Counted from the stretch's first letter, positions 45,419-56,160 are shown. The stretch is DNA of 64,000 nucleotides from Perognathus longimembris pacificus (GCF_023159225.1 NC_063177.1:15090673-15154672), one strand, 5' to 3'. Numbers and translations: made by a program. Notes: generated from the letters alone by a model not told the origin.

Positions 45419-45625
45419 TTTTTTTTTTTTTTTTTGCCAGTCTTTGGGCTTGAACTCAGGGCCTGGGCACTGTCCCTGAGCTTCTTTTGCTCAAGGCTAC
45501 TACTCTACCACTTGAGCCGCAGCACCACTTCTGTCTTTTTCTGTTTATGTGGTACTGAGAAATTGAACCAAAGGCTTCATGCATGCTAGGCAAGCACCTT
45601 ACCACTAAACTACATTCCCAGCCTC
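45419..45625 (-). mobile_element. IDL-Geo type dimeric SINE, old subfamily
   Basis: A full reverse copy with similar flanks (acaagatgctt and tcaagaggctt). Confidence 0.85.
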
Positions 45626-45875
45626 AAGAGGCTTCTTTCAGAGAGAATAGTCTTTAAGGAAATATTCTGAGTATTCTGAGGGTAGGTAATGGGAAGTATC
45701 TTCCAGGGAGGGCCCAAATGGTGCATGAGTGATGGAGGAAGTGGAGGATCTTCCCTCAAGAGATAGCCGGGGAGGAACTGCCTGAGGCCAGGATACCCCC
45801 ACTTTGAAACCTAATGTTCTCTGATTTACAGGGAAAGTCACACATTGTGCACTTATAGTCACACATGTGCACTGT

Positions 45876-45880
<5 letters not shown>

Positions 45881-45919
<39 letters not shown>
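45881..45919. repeat. (CA)n microsatellite
   Basis: A CA run of about 39 bp next to a cluster of reverse SINEs. Confidence 0.92.
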
Positions 45920-45921
<2 letters not shown>

Positions 45922-46338
45922 TTTTTTTTTTTTGCCAGTCCTGGGGCTTGGACTCAAGGCCTGAGCACTGTCCCTGGCTTCTTTTGAGCCACAGCACCAC
46001 TTCTGGCCATTTTCTGTATATGTGGTGCTGGGGAATCGAGCCCAGGGCCTCATGTATATGAGGCAGGCACTCTTGCCACTAGGCCATATCCCCAGCCCCA
46101 CACAGAGTTTTGTCAGTTGTGGGGCTTGTACTCTGGGCCTGGGCCCTGGGCACTGTACCTGAGCTCTTCAGTGTAATACTAGCACTCTCGGGCTTGAGCC
46201 ACAGCACCACTTCTAGTTTTCTGGTGGTTAACTGAAGAGTCTCAGCCTTTCCTTCCCCTGGCTGGCTTTGAACTGTGATCCTCTGATCTCAGCCACCTGA
46301 ATAATTAGGATTCCAGGCGTGAACCACAGGCCCGGCAC
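45920..46338 (-). mobile_element. Reverse IDL-Geo followed by reverse B1-Geo
   Basis: The IDL-Geo copy (45922-46098) lacks part of its right monomer and is flanked by cacacagagtttt on both sides. The B1-Geo copy it was inserted beside runs from 46099 to 46338. Confidence 0.82.
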
Positions 46339-46404
46339 CCACAATTGCTTTTTGTGCCAGTGCTAGGGTTTGAACTCAGGGCCTGGACATTGTCCCTTTA
46401 TTTT

Positions 46405-46640
46405 TTCTGTTGGTTGTGGGGCTTGAACTCAGGGCCTGAGCACTGTTCTGAGCCTCTTTATGCTCAAGGCTAGCATTCTACCACTTGAGACACAGTACCG
46501 CTTCAGGTTTTGGAGTGGTTAATTAGAGATAAGAGTCTCAAGAGGACTTTTCTGCCCAGGCTGGCTTCAAACTGTGATCCTGAGATCTCAGCATCCTGAG
46601 TAGCTAGGATTATAGGCGTGAGCTATTGGTGCCTGGCTTG
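46405..46640 (-). mobile_element. B1-Geo composite SINE
   Basis: A full reverse copy, ttgtggggcttgaactcagg to gcgtgagctattggtgcctg. A short related fragment precedes it (about 46350-46400). Confidence 0.82.
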
Positions 46641-47060
46641 TTCCTTCACTTTTTCACTCAAGATTGGCACTCCCTCTTGAGCTACTGATCCACTTCTGGC
46701 TTTTTTTTTTTTTTTTTTTTTTTGCCAGTCCTTGGTCTTGGACTCAGGGCCTGAGCACCGTCCCTGGCTTCTTCATGCTCAAGGCCAGCACTCTGCCACC
46801 TGAGCCACAGCGCCCCTTCTGGCCGTTTCCTATATATGTGGTGCTGGGGAATCGAACCGAGAGCTTCATGTGTAGGAGGCAAGCACTCTTGCCACTAGGC
46901 CATATTCCCAGCCATATTCCCAGCCCCTACACTTCTGGCTTTTTGATAGTTAACTGGAGAGCAGAGTCTCACAGATTTTTTTTGTCAGGTGGGCTTCAAA
47001 CCAAATCATAGCTTCCTGAGTAGGTAGAATCACAGGTGTGAACCACCAGCACCCAGCCTG
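46641..47060 (-). mobile_element. B1-Geo SINE interrupted by an IDL-Geo
   Basis: The host is split at 46705 and resumes at 46930. The inserted reverse IDL-Geo (46706-46929) is flanked by cacttctggcttttt (46691-46705 and 46930-46944) and carries a small duplication of ccatattcccag at its end. Confidence 0.87.
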
Positions 47061-47390
47061 GCAAGACCTCTTTGTGGAGAGCTCTGTGTCCCTCAGTACT
47101 ATGTTTGTCATGTCTTTGTGGGAACAGCCACTGCTGAGGCTCAATGCCCGCTTTCATCAATTTATTATATTAGTGGTTTGCAAATAAGTCTAAAAGAAAC
47201 TAGTGGCTACACAATGATGACTCTATTCTATCATTGTTTCATTAGCTGAAATGGTTCTATAGAGAGAAACGTCTTCTTAACCAAACTTCTACCCCTTGGA
47301 TACCTTTTGGTAGGGTTTGTAAGGAGAAAACAAAATATAGGCTTGGCTTGGCCCCTCTAGCAAATCTCTAAATAAAAATTATCTCCCAGA
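47061..47390. other. AT-rich intergenic sequence
   Basis: Nothing recognised; possibly very old repeat remnants. Confidence 0.4.
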
Positions 47391-47622
47391 GCTGGGCACC
47401 ATTGGTTTATGCCTGCAAGGCTTGCTATTTAGGAGACTGAGAAATGAGGGTCCAGGTTCAAAGCCAGGTCAAGAAAATCTGTGAGACTTTTATCTCCAAT
47501 TATCCATCAAAAATCCACAAGTGGAGCTAAGGCCCAAGTGGTAGAGTAGCAGCCTTGAGTGAAAAAGCTAAGGGACCGTGCATAGGCCCTGAGTTTAATC
47601 CCCAATACTGGCATATACTCAC
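47391..47622 (+). mobile_element. B1-Geo composite SINE
   Basis: A diverged full copy: gctgggcaccattggtttat, then gtggagctaaggcccaagtg. Confidence 0.78.
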
Positions 47623-48041
47623 AAATTCCCTCCTAATGGTGATTAAGTAGGTATAAATGAATGGAACTCATTAATTCAGGGATATTTTATATGCTTTAAT
47701 TTGCTACAAAGTACCCTCTATTAAGGCATAAATGGTCTCTTGTTTCAAGTTGGCTCTGAGTCTTTGGGTATGACAGTGGTGTTCTTTGAGATGGTGTTTG
47801 ATATCTGGTTTGGAAAAGTGTTGCAGGGTCATCCTTTTCATTTCTTGTTTCAAACTGGACTCAGCCATTTCTTCAGGGACCCCTAAATGTTGGGGGTGAG
47901 AAATGGTCATCAGAAGCCAGAACCTTGGTGGAAGGAGGGCCACCAGGCTACTACAATGGCTATGATTTCCACAGCATGAATTTACACTGATCTTCTGATT
48001 CTGATTCAGGACAACTTAGCTTTTATTTCTATTATCTGTCA
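47623..48041. other. Intergenic unique sequence
   Basis: A 79-codon minus-strand frame (47704-47943) has no recognisable family. No other structure is seen. Confidence 0.4.
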
Positions 48042-48240
48042 GGGGCTGGGAATATGGCCTAGTGGCAAGAGAGTTTGCCTTGTATACATGAAGCCCTGGT
48101 TTCGATTCCCCAGTACCACATATATAGAAAACGGCCAGAAGCGGCGCTGTGGCTCAAGTGGTAGAGTGCTAGCCTTGAGCAAAAGGAAGCCAGGGACAGT
48201 GCTCAGGCCCTGAGTTCAAGGCCCAGGACTGGCAAAAAAA
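48042..48240 (+). mobile_element. IDL-Geo type dimeric SINE, young subfamily
   Basis: A complete copy with an A tail. Confidence 0.88.
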
Positions 48241-48289
48241 AAAAGGCCCACCTTCCTGGGCCTATAGCGCACACACATGAGTTTGAGTG

Positions 48290-48314
48290 CACACACACAC
48301 ACACACACACACAC
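48290..48314. repeat. (CA)n microsatellite
   Basis: A CA run of about 25 bp. Confidence 0.85.
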
Positions 48315-48530
48315 CAATAACACTATTATAACCACCCACGATACAATAACAGAGAACAACCTCAGATAATTTTTTTCTATCCAAACTAACTATGCTGACT
48401 GGAAGCAATCTAAAAACAAGAAGAAGCCAAGTGCTGGTGGCTCAGGGATATAGTCCAAATTATTCAGGAGGCTGAGATATGAGGATCATGGTTCAGAGCC
48501 AACCAGGGCGGAAAAGTTTATGAGACTCTT

Positions 48531-48734
48531 TCTTTTTTTTCTTGCCAGTCCTGGGGCTTGAACTCAGGGCCTAAGCACTGTCCCTGGCTTCTCTTTGCTC
48601 AAGGCTAGCACTCTGCCACTTGAGCCACAGTTCCACTTCTGGCTTTTTCTATATATGTGATGCTGAGGAATCGAACCTAGGGCTTTATGTGTACGAGGCA
48701 AGCACTCTTGCCATTAGGCCATATTCCCAGCCCC
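48531..48734 (-). mobile_element. IDL-Geo SINE, first of a tandem pair
   Basis: A full reverse copy bounded by tatgagactctt on both sides. Confidence 0.9.
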
Positions 48735-48746
48735 TATGAGACTCTT

Positions 48747-48966
48747 TTTTTTTTTTTTTTTTTTTGCCAGTCCTGTGCCTTGAGCTCAGGGCCTGAGCAT
48801 TGTTCCTGGCTTCTCTTTGCTCAAGGCTAGCAACTCTACCACTTGAACCACAGCACAGCGCCCCTTCTGGCTGTTTTCTATATATGTGGTACTGGGGAAT
48901 CGAACCCAGGGCTTCATGTATATGAGGCAAGCGCTCTTGCCACTAGGCCATATTCCCAGCCCCCCC
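48747..48966 (-). mobile_element. IDL-Geo SINE, second of a tandem pair
   Basis: A full reverse copy bounded by the second and third copies of tatgagactctt. It differs from its neighbour at several sites, so it is an independent insertion rather than a copy of it. Confidence 0.9.
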
Positions 48967-49084
48967 TATGAGACTCTTATCTTCAGTTACCACCACAAAA
49001 GGACAGAAGTGGAGGTGTGACTCAAGTGGCAGAGGGCTAGCCTTGAGCAAAAAGCTCAACACCCATGCCCTGAATTCGAGCCTC

Positions 49085-49085
<1 letters not shown>

Positions 49086-49123
<38 letters not shown>
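49086..49123. repeat. (CA)n microsatellite
   Basis: A CA run of about 38 bp at the 3' end of a B1-Geo SINE. Confidence 0.92.
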
Positions 49124-49125
<2 letters not shown>

Positions 49126-49530
49126 CAGGATTATTATTTTTATGACGATGATTGTTTTGGCCAGTCCTGGGGCTGAACTCATAGATGAACAATGAAATTG
49201 TGATATGCTAAAATCCTGGAGTAGTTCTTCTTTATAGGGTTGCAAAACTTGGTTCACAACCAAGCAGGTTCATTTGTTTGCTTTTGCTTTTAATGTTTAG
49301 GGAATTTGTAAAAATTATGTTTTTATAATGATGCAATATAATCACATGGTTCTAAAATCAAATCTATGAAACTAATTATGTTAAGAGAAGTCTACCTCCT
49401 ATCCCTGTCTGTTCCACGCTGTCTCTACTCTTCCCTTCATGTAATTATTTTTAAACATGTGGCTCATTATTGGTGGCAATTATAAAACATGGCCACAAAT
49501 CCTTCGGCATTTCTCCTTTAGGAGGTAGTC
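49124..49530. other. AT-rich intergenic sequence
   Basis: Nothing recognised; AT-rich with possible old LINE remnants. Confidence 0.4.
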
Positions 49531-49772
49531 CTGTCAGCTACCAGTGGCTCATGCATGTAATCCCAACTACTCAGGAGGCCGAGATCTGAGGATCATGTTT
49601 GAAGCTAGCCTGGGCAGCAAAGTTCACAAGACTCTTAGCTCCAACAGACTATTCTGAAAAAGCTGAAGTGGAGTTGTGGCTCAAGTGGTGGAGAGCTAGC
49701 CTTGAGCACAAAGAGGTTCAGAACAGTGCCCAGGCCCTGAGTTCAAGTCCCAGGACTGGGAAAAAAATAAGG
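49531..49772 (+). mobile_element. B1-Geo composite SINE
   Basis: A full copy: gctaccagtggctcatgcat to aggactggg and an A tail. Confidence 0.85.
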
Positions 49773-50261
49773 AAGGTGGTCCTTGACTCTCTCCTTGAAC
49801 CTGGAGACAGGACAGTTTCAGCTCACAGAACGGTACACATGATGTTCAAGGACTTCCAAACTGGGTCGTATCCTGCTACAGAGTCTCCTCCCGGCTCCTC
49901 TGGGACAATCATGCATGGAGCTCCTGAGCCACCACATGGAAACATCTCATAGCTCCAAGACCCTTGGTCAGGGAGGCCAGGGAGAGGTGCATGGTTCCAC
50001 CCTCTCAGGGGAGCCCCACCTCCCAGCCATCCTCACCCAGCTGTGTGGGTGAAGCCCTCACAGAACTTCTGCACTTGCCAACTGGATAGCAATGCGTGAT
50101 CGCCACTGATGCCCCAGGAAAGTAATGCAGCCACCCCTGCCTGCCTCAACGCCAGCTCACAGAACCACTTACAAAATGACAGATTGTCCCAGCCACTCAT
50201 GAGCACAGCCTGTTAGGATGCAGTGCATTATCAGCATGTAATTCTTTTTTAATTCATATAC
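49773..50261. other. Intergenic unique sequence
   Basis: No exon or repeat recognised. Confidence 0.4.
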
Positions 50262-50370
50262 ATTTATTTTTGAAAGGGTCTTGCTATGTAGCCCAGGCTA
50301 ATCTTGAACTTGATCTTTCTGCCTCAGTCTTCTGAATACTGGGGTTACAGGGGTGTGTCACCATACTTGA
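50262..50370 (-). mobile_element. B1-like (7SL) monomer
   Basis: gtcttgctatgtagcccagg, cttctgaatactggggttac is the reverse of a B1 monomer. Confidence 0.75.
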
Positions 50371-50681
50371 ACTTCTCACTGTTAATGTAAGCTGATTCGT
50401 ACATGTGTGTGCTCTTCTCTGTTATACATGATAGTGGCTCCCCTCCCCCACCCCAACTCTGGCTTTTCAACAGATAACATGCTCAATCCTCTCAGAGAGA
50501 TTTTAGTCACAGAGGTGGATTTTGCTTTGTTAGCAAAGCTTTTTTCTATTAATAGATGAGTTAAAACCATAAAATCAATATGTGTAGCTTTAACTGTTAT
50601 ACTGTTTGTTCCATTTATGACTACCTCGGTCTCTTTGATGAATTGTCTTTCAATAGGGTGTTTATTTTGTCTTTTATGATT

Positions 50682-50874
50682 TCTTTTGCCAGTCCTGGGA
50701 CTTGAACTCAGGACCTGGGCACTGTCCCTGAACTTCTTCTGCTCAACTAGCACTCTACCACTCGAGCCACAGCACCACTCCTGTCTTTTTCTGTTTATGT
50801 GGTACTGAGGAATCGAGCCCAGGACTTCATGCAAGTTAGGTGGCCACTCTACCACTAGGGCACATTCCAAACCC
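50682..50874 (-). mobile_element. IDL-Geo type dimeric SINE
   Basis: A full reverse copy, old subfamily. Confidence 0.83.
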
Positions 50875-50914
50875 TTTTATGACATATTTTGGTACTTAAG
50901 CAGTTTCATATTTG

Positions 50915-51142
50915 CATGTCGGCACTAGGACTTGAACTTAGGGCCCCATGCTCTCACTTGGCTTTTTCATTCAAGGCTGGCACTCTATTACTTGAGCTAT
51001 AACACTTCTGGCCTTTTGCTGGTTAATTAGGGGTAAGAGTCTCATGGATCTGTCTGTTCAAGTTGGCTTTGAACCTGGATCTTCATATCTCAGCCTCCTG
51101 AGTTAGCAAGGATTATAGGTATGAAGTTCCCGTTCTCAGCCT
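50915..51142 (-). mobile_element. B1-Geo composite SINE
   Basis: A diverged full reverse copy ending in gtatgaagttcccgttctca. Confidence 0.75.
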
Positions 51143-51156
51143 CCCCCCCCCCCCCC
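51143..51156. repeat. (C)14 homopolymer
   Basis: Fourteen consecutive C, then T. An error-prone spot for sequencing. Confidence 0.85.
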
Positions 51157-51275
51157 TTTTTCTCTTGGTGACAGGTTCTCATTATGTACCTCAGGTTTTC
51201 TTGGTATTTACAATACTTTTACCTCAGCCTCTAAATTCTGGGATTACAGGTGAGCATCACCATGCCTGGCTCTTT
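51157..51275 (-). mobile_element. B1-like monomer
   Basis: acaggttctcattatgtacc, ttctgggattacaggtgagc is a reverse B1 monomer. Confidence 0.7.
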
Positions 51276-51470
51276 CCATTTCTCTAGTCATAACCTTTTA
51301 CAAGACTTAACCATAATGCTTGCCTGTGGTCATTTTTACAGGAAGTGAGTTTTCTGAACTCTTAATGAAGGGTGGATCAGATAATTTCTCTCTCATCATG
51401 GTTCTTTAGTTCTCTTTTCAATTGTTTTTGTGAATTGTCAAAAGTAGGGACTTGTGTTTGATTGCTTTCA

Positions 51471-51725
51471 TCTCTCTCTCTCTCTCTCTCTCTGTTGTTG
51501 GTTGTGGGGCTTGAACTCAGGATCTGGGTGCTGACCCTGAGCCTCTTTGTGCTCAAGGCTAGCTCTCTACCACTGAAGCCACAGTGCCACTTCTGGTTTT
51601 TGAGTGGTTAATTGGAGATAAGAGTCTCATGGGGATTTTTCTGCCTGGGCTGGCTTTGAACAGCAATTCTCAGATCTCAGTCTCCTGAGTAGCTAGGATT
51701 ATAGGTGTGGCCACTGGTGCCCAGT
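51471..51725 (-). mobile_element. B1-Geo composite SINE preceded by (CT)n
   Basis: The CT run (51471-51493) lies at the 3' end of a full reverse B1-Geo copy (51494-51725). Confidence 0.83.
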
Positions 51726-53146
51726 GCTTTCATCTATTTTACCTAGATTCTCTCCCTCCCCATCTTTCCCCTCTCCTCTCTTCCCCTCTTCTCTTTCTTT
51801 TCCTCTTCCTTTTCATCTCTAATTTGAGTTCCTATTGTCTCTGTCCTGTCCCATTTCAATTTTACGCTCAGCTGGCTCTTTCCATCTAGCTGGTGTTAGC
51901 ACCAGGAGTCTATTGTCCCTGTGCAACCCCAGCCCTGTGGCCTTGCTCTGGTCCCCACATTTTCCCAGCAAATACTATGCATGGTAGGTAGGTCGTCCTA
52001 GTGTTGGCAATGTGTGCCTTTGTCAGCCAAGAATAATTCACACCTGAGGCCTCTCTTCCATTCCTTCCTTGGAGATTTTGGTGGACATCTGAAATAGAGG
52101 GAGCTAGATCCTTGGTTTGTGGGTCCCTATCAGTCCCTTCAGCTGTGAGGGAGCAGGAAGCAAGCTTTTGTATCAGTGTGTGGGGTTTCTTTGTTACTGC
52201 CACCTGCCTGCCTGAACCTGTCTTACATGGAGGGCTGGGGCTGGGGTGGAGGGGTGGGGCTGGAGTGGAGGGGCGGAGGTGGGTGGAGGGGTAGCACACT
52301 TGCCCAGGAAGTGTGAGGGCCTGATCCATCTCAGCACTGCAAACACAAACAGACCAACAAATGACAAACACAGAACTGACTCATGGACAGAAATGCTGCA
52401 ACAGCAAACTCCTGGATTGGGTGGCACTGGCTTGGTGCCGGGGTGGCAGATGGCCAAGAGACTGATATTAGAGATGGCAAACCACTCAGCAAGGCTGTCT
52501 CCTGCAACAGTCTGGAAGCAACGAGTGACCCCAGAATTTCTAGTGTTAGAGGAAGAGGTTGGAGGGGGAGAATCTGAATAGAGTGCCAGTCCATGCCCCT
52601 TGCCTAGGATAGGTGTAAGAAAGATGTCAACTCAGAAAAGACTTGAAAGGAGCTGGGATAAGTCTGAAATTCCAGACAAAGGGGCTGAGTAGCTCAGGAG
52701 CTTCTTGGGTCCTCACAGTAGGAAATGCTGTATTATTGAACCTTTGAACTTTAAGTCCAGCAAAACTGCTCCCTGCATGAGGGCATCTTCGGATAAATAC
52801 TGCATTGGGGTGTGACCTTCCATCTGCCTTTCCAGACATATTCAGGGGTCTCTGTGAGAGAAAGGGCTCATCAGTGACAAGACCATGGCATGTGGGTGAC
52901 TTGGTTTCTTGGGCAGAAACACCGGCACAACTAGACATGGAGGCAACTGAACCTGAATCCTCAATGCTTAGAGTGCTTAGAGGCAAAGCAGGTCAGGATG
53001 TTGTCCTGGTCTACCAAAGCTTTGGATGACTTGCCATGGTATCCAATGACTCCAGGGCTGCAGCACATCTGGGAAGATGGAGTAGACAGGAAAACAGGAA
53101 ATCTCTTTGCAGACATGGCCAAGAAGGAAATATAAGAAAGAGAAGA
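51726..53146. other. Intergenic unique sequence with a G-rich stretch
   Basis: No exon recognised. A CT-rich stretch at about 51740-51815 and a G-rich imperfect tandem repeat at 52230-52292 are the only structures seen. Confidence 0.4.
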
Positions 53147-53337
53147 GGGGCTGGGAATGTGGCTTAGCGGTAGAGTGCTTGCCTAGCATGCATGAAGCCC
53201 TTGGTTCGAGTCCTCAGCACCACATAAACAGAAAAAGGTGGAACTGGCACTGTGGCTCAAGTGGTAGAGTGCTAGCCCTAAGCAAAAGGAAGCCAGGAAC
53301 AGTGCTCAGACCCTGAGTTCAAGCCTCAGGACTGGCA
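53147..53337 (+). mobile_element. IDL-Geo type dimeric SINE, old subfamily
   Basis: A full copy whose A tail has expanded into an (AAAG)n/(AAGG)n tract. Confidence 0.87.
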
Positions 53338-53339
53338 AA

Positions 53340-53374
<35 letters not shown>

Positions 53375-53418
53375 GAAGGAAGGAAGGAAGGAAGGAAGGA
53401 CGAAAGAAAGAAAGAAAA
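53338..53418. repeat. (AAAG)n/(AAGG)n microsatellite
   Basis: About nine AAAG units, then about seven AAGG units, then AAAG again, all grown from a SINE tail. Confidence 0.88.
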
Positions 53419-53520
53419 GGAAGAGAACAGTCTCCAAAGACAGCAGGGGTTGTGAAGGAGGCTGGGTGGGGAGCTTTTTCAGAGAAAAGTCCTGAGCCCC
53501 TCAAGGCAGACTTTCTTACC

Positions 53521-53735
53521 GGCTGCCAGTGGCTCATACATCAAATCCTAGCTAAGATCTGAGGATTGTAGTTCAAAGCCAGCTTAGGCAGGAAAGCCTG
53601 TGAAACTCTTATTTCCAAGGAATCAGCAAAAAGCTGGAAGTGGAGCCGTGGCTCAAGTGGTAATATAGCAGTCTTGAGCAAAAAGCTCACGGACAGCACC
53701 CAGGCTCTGAGTTCAAGCCTCAGGACCAACAATAA
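53521..53735 (+). mobile_element. B1-Geo composite SINE
   Basis: A copy with a shortened left half (ccagtggctcatacatcaaa) and a complete right half. Confidence 0.82.
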
Positions 53736-54228
53736 TTTTTTTTTAAAAGACATATTTTCTCACATCCTGCCCAAAGGGCTCTCAAAAATTGCTCTGGATT
53801 TGAAATGTCCAGACAGGTTCCAAATGGGAAAGTCTTTGCAGGTGTTCTTTGTCCTTGTTGGGGCTGGATGGAAGAGAAATATGGCTTGTGATTTCAGTTC
53901 AGAAGGCTCTGGATAAAGATGCTTCACAGGCAGATCACTATTACATGCCAGCTGGGGACTCTGCATTCTTGGCTGAATTTCCCTTGCTGGGAGTCACTAT
54001 GAACATCCTTGGTCCCGATGGTGGAGTCCCAAGATGGAAGCTCCAGGATGCCAGGGTCACCATGTAGAGGAGAGCAACCGCCAATCACTCAGCCACTTTA
54101 GACTGGGGCATGACCCAGACAGGAACCTGAGTTTTGTTTAACATCAAGATGAGAGGGTTTGGCATCATGTCCTGCCTTAACTTGTCTCCATCAACACAAG
54201 TGCACTTGAACTGAGACCTCACCAACCA
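53736..54228. other. Intergenic unique sequence
   Basis: No exon or repeat recognised. Confidence 0.4.
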
Positions 54229-54262
54229 TTCTATCTCTCTATCTCTCTACCTATCTCTCTAT

Positions 54263-54318
<56 letters not shown>
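54229..54318. repeat. (TCTA)/(TC)n microsatellite
   Basis: Mixed tcta/tctc units resolve into a pure CT run of about 50 bp. Confidence 0.9.
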
Positions 54319-54323
<5 letters not shown>

Positions 54324-54332
54324 CCATCATAC

Positions 54333-54552
54333 TTATTTAGTCAATTCCAGAGTTTGAACTCAGTGCCACAAACTTTTGCTCAGCTTGGGCATGGCTGGTA
54401 CCTTGCCACTTGCTGGCTTTTTGCTAATTTCTTAGAAATGGGGTCTCATCAACTTCTTTTCATTTGTACAGGCTGGCTTCAAACTGTGTCTCCTATCTCA
54501 GCCTCCTGAATAGTTAGGATTACAGGCATGAGCCACCAGTGCTAAGCTAACC
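54333..54552 (-). mobile_element. Old B1-Geo composite SINE
   Basis: A diverged reverse copy ending in ggcatgagccaccagtgcta. Confidence 0.65.
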
Positions 54553-54557
54553 ATGTT

Positions 54558-54758
54558 ATTTTTTTTAAACTTTTGTTATTTTAAAGGTGATATACAGAGG
54601 GGTTACAGTTATGTAGATCAGGTAAGAGCATATTTCTTTTCCTTTTCACTTAAAATTTTTTTAAATTTATTTTTTGTATTTATGTGGTACCAAGGAATTG
54701 AACCCAGGGCCTCATGCATGCTAGGCAAGCACTCTACCACTAAGCCACATTCCTTGCC
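54558..54758 (-). mobile_element. ID-like left monomer joined to an L1-3'-end-like tail
   Basis: The block is flanked by ctaaccatgtt on both sides. On the minus strand it reads as an ID-like monomer (54758-54680), an A/T-rich joint, a segment with ctgtaacccctctgtatatc (about 54570-54625), and an A-rich end. The Geo monomer is absent. Confidence 0.6.
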
Positions 54759-54794
54759 CTAACCATGTTCTTTTGTAACTGATTTTTATATATG

Positions 54795-55028
54795 TATGTG
54801 TATGCTGAGGCTGAGACTTGAGCTCAGGGTTTCACGTTCTTTTCTTCATTTTTTTTTTTTTTTCTGCTCAAGGTCGGTGCTCTACTACTTGAGCCATTTC
54901 TGTCTTTTTCCTAGTTAATTGGAGATGAAAACCCCATGAACTTTCCTGCTCTGGCTGGCTTCAAATCGTGACCCTCCGATCTCGGCCTCCTGAGTAGCTA
55001 GGATTACAGAGGTGAATCATCTGGCTGT
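54795..55028 (-). mobile_element. Old B1-Geo composite SINE
   Basis: A diverged reverse copy with an internal T tract. Confidence 0.65.
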
Positions 55029-55044
55029 ATCTGATCTTAAAAAC

Positions 55045-55605
55045 AAACAAAACTATTTAAAATAAGCTTAGCTGAAGGATAATTTATAGACAATGAAACC
55101 CACCAATTTGAAGTGATAGTTGTGTAAATATGGACAGCTGTGTAACTAGCACCACAGCTACTCCCAGCCCCTCCCTCCAGCAGATGGATTTGTTTCCTGT
55201 CACTGTTATTTGCCTTCTCCAGAATCCCATGCATAATGAATCCCATAATGGGATCACTCTACACAAAGTCCTTTGTGACAAGCTTCCTTCTGTTAACGTA
55301 ATGCTTTTGAGATTGATCTAAAAGTCCATTCCTTTTTACTGCCCAGTCATATCCTGCAGAGTAGGTGTATTACCCATTCACTAGCTCTTGGGCACTTGGG
55401 TTGCATCTTCCCGTGAGAACAGCTGCCCTGAACGTTGGTGTGCAGGTTGTGTGTGCGGTCACATGTTTTTATTTCTCTTGGGCTAAGATCGAACAGTAGA
55501 ATTTCTGGGTAATAAGCGTGTGTTTGACTTGAGAAGAGACAGCAGAATGCAGAATGTGTTATGAGATGGCTGTATCATTCTGCATTCCAATCAGCCTCCT
55601 TTATT
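55045..55605 (-). mobile_element. Ancient L1 3' fragment
   Basis: Read on the minus strand it has the order of mammalian L1 ORF2 C-terminal and 3' UTR sequence. On the plus strand the familiar phrases are tcattcctttttactgccca, attacccattcactagctct, gggcacttgggttgcatctt and tttatttctcttgggctaag. The copy is non-functional. Confidence 0.7.
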
Positions 55606-55606
55606 T

Positions 55607-55822
55607 TTAGGGCTCTGGGGCCTGAACGGAGGGCCTAGGCGCTGTCCCTGAGCTTTTTCACTCCAGGCTTGAGCCACAGTTCCACTTCTGACAATTTTTG
55701 GTGGTTGATTGGAGATAAGAGTCTCACAAACGTTCCTGTCTGGGCTGTCTTTAAACCACGACCTCAGATTTCAGTCTCCTGAGAAGCTAGGATTGCAGGC
55801 ATGAGCCATCGGCACCCACTTA
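55607..55822 (-). mobile_element. B1-Geo composite SINE
   Basis: A reverse copy lacking the very end of the right half. Confidence 0.75.
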
Positions 55823-55856
55823 ACTTTCTTTTTTTTTTATATTAAACTTTTTTCTT

Positions 55857-56050
55857 GGGTCTGGGAATATGGCCCAGTGGCAAGAGCACTTGCCTTGTAT
55901 ACATGAAGCCCTGGGTTCAATTCCCCAGCACCACATATATAGAAAATGGCCAGAAGTGGCGCTGTGGCTCAAGGGGCAGAGTGCTAGCCTTGAGCAAAAA
56001 GAAGCCAGGGACAGTGCTCAGGCCCTGAGTACTAGGCCCAGGACTGGCAA
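55857..56050 (+). mobile_element. IDL-Geo SINE, young subfamily
   Basis: A complete copy with an (AAAAC)n tail, inserted into a tail segment resembling the L1 3' end that resumes at about 56092-56160. Confidence 0.87.
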
Positions 56051-56160
56051 AACAAACAAAAAAACAAAAAAACAAAAAAAAACCCCAAAACCTTTTTTCT
56101 TTATTGTCAAAGTGTGATACAGAGGGGTTACAGATTCATATGTAAGGAACCGAGTATTAA

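Larger units (their letters stand above)
48425..49085 (+). mobile_element. B1-Geo SINE carrying two tandem IDL-Geo insertions
   Basis: The host left half (48425-48530) and right half (48967-49085) are separated by two reverse IDL-Geo copies. The target motif tatgagactctt is present three times: 48519-48530, 48735-48746 and 48967-48978. Confidence 0.9.
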
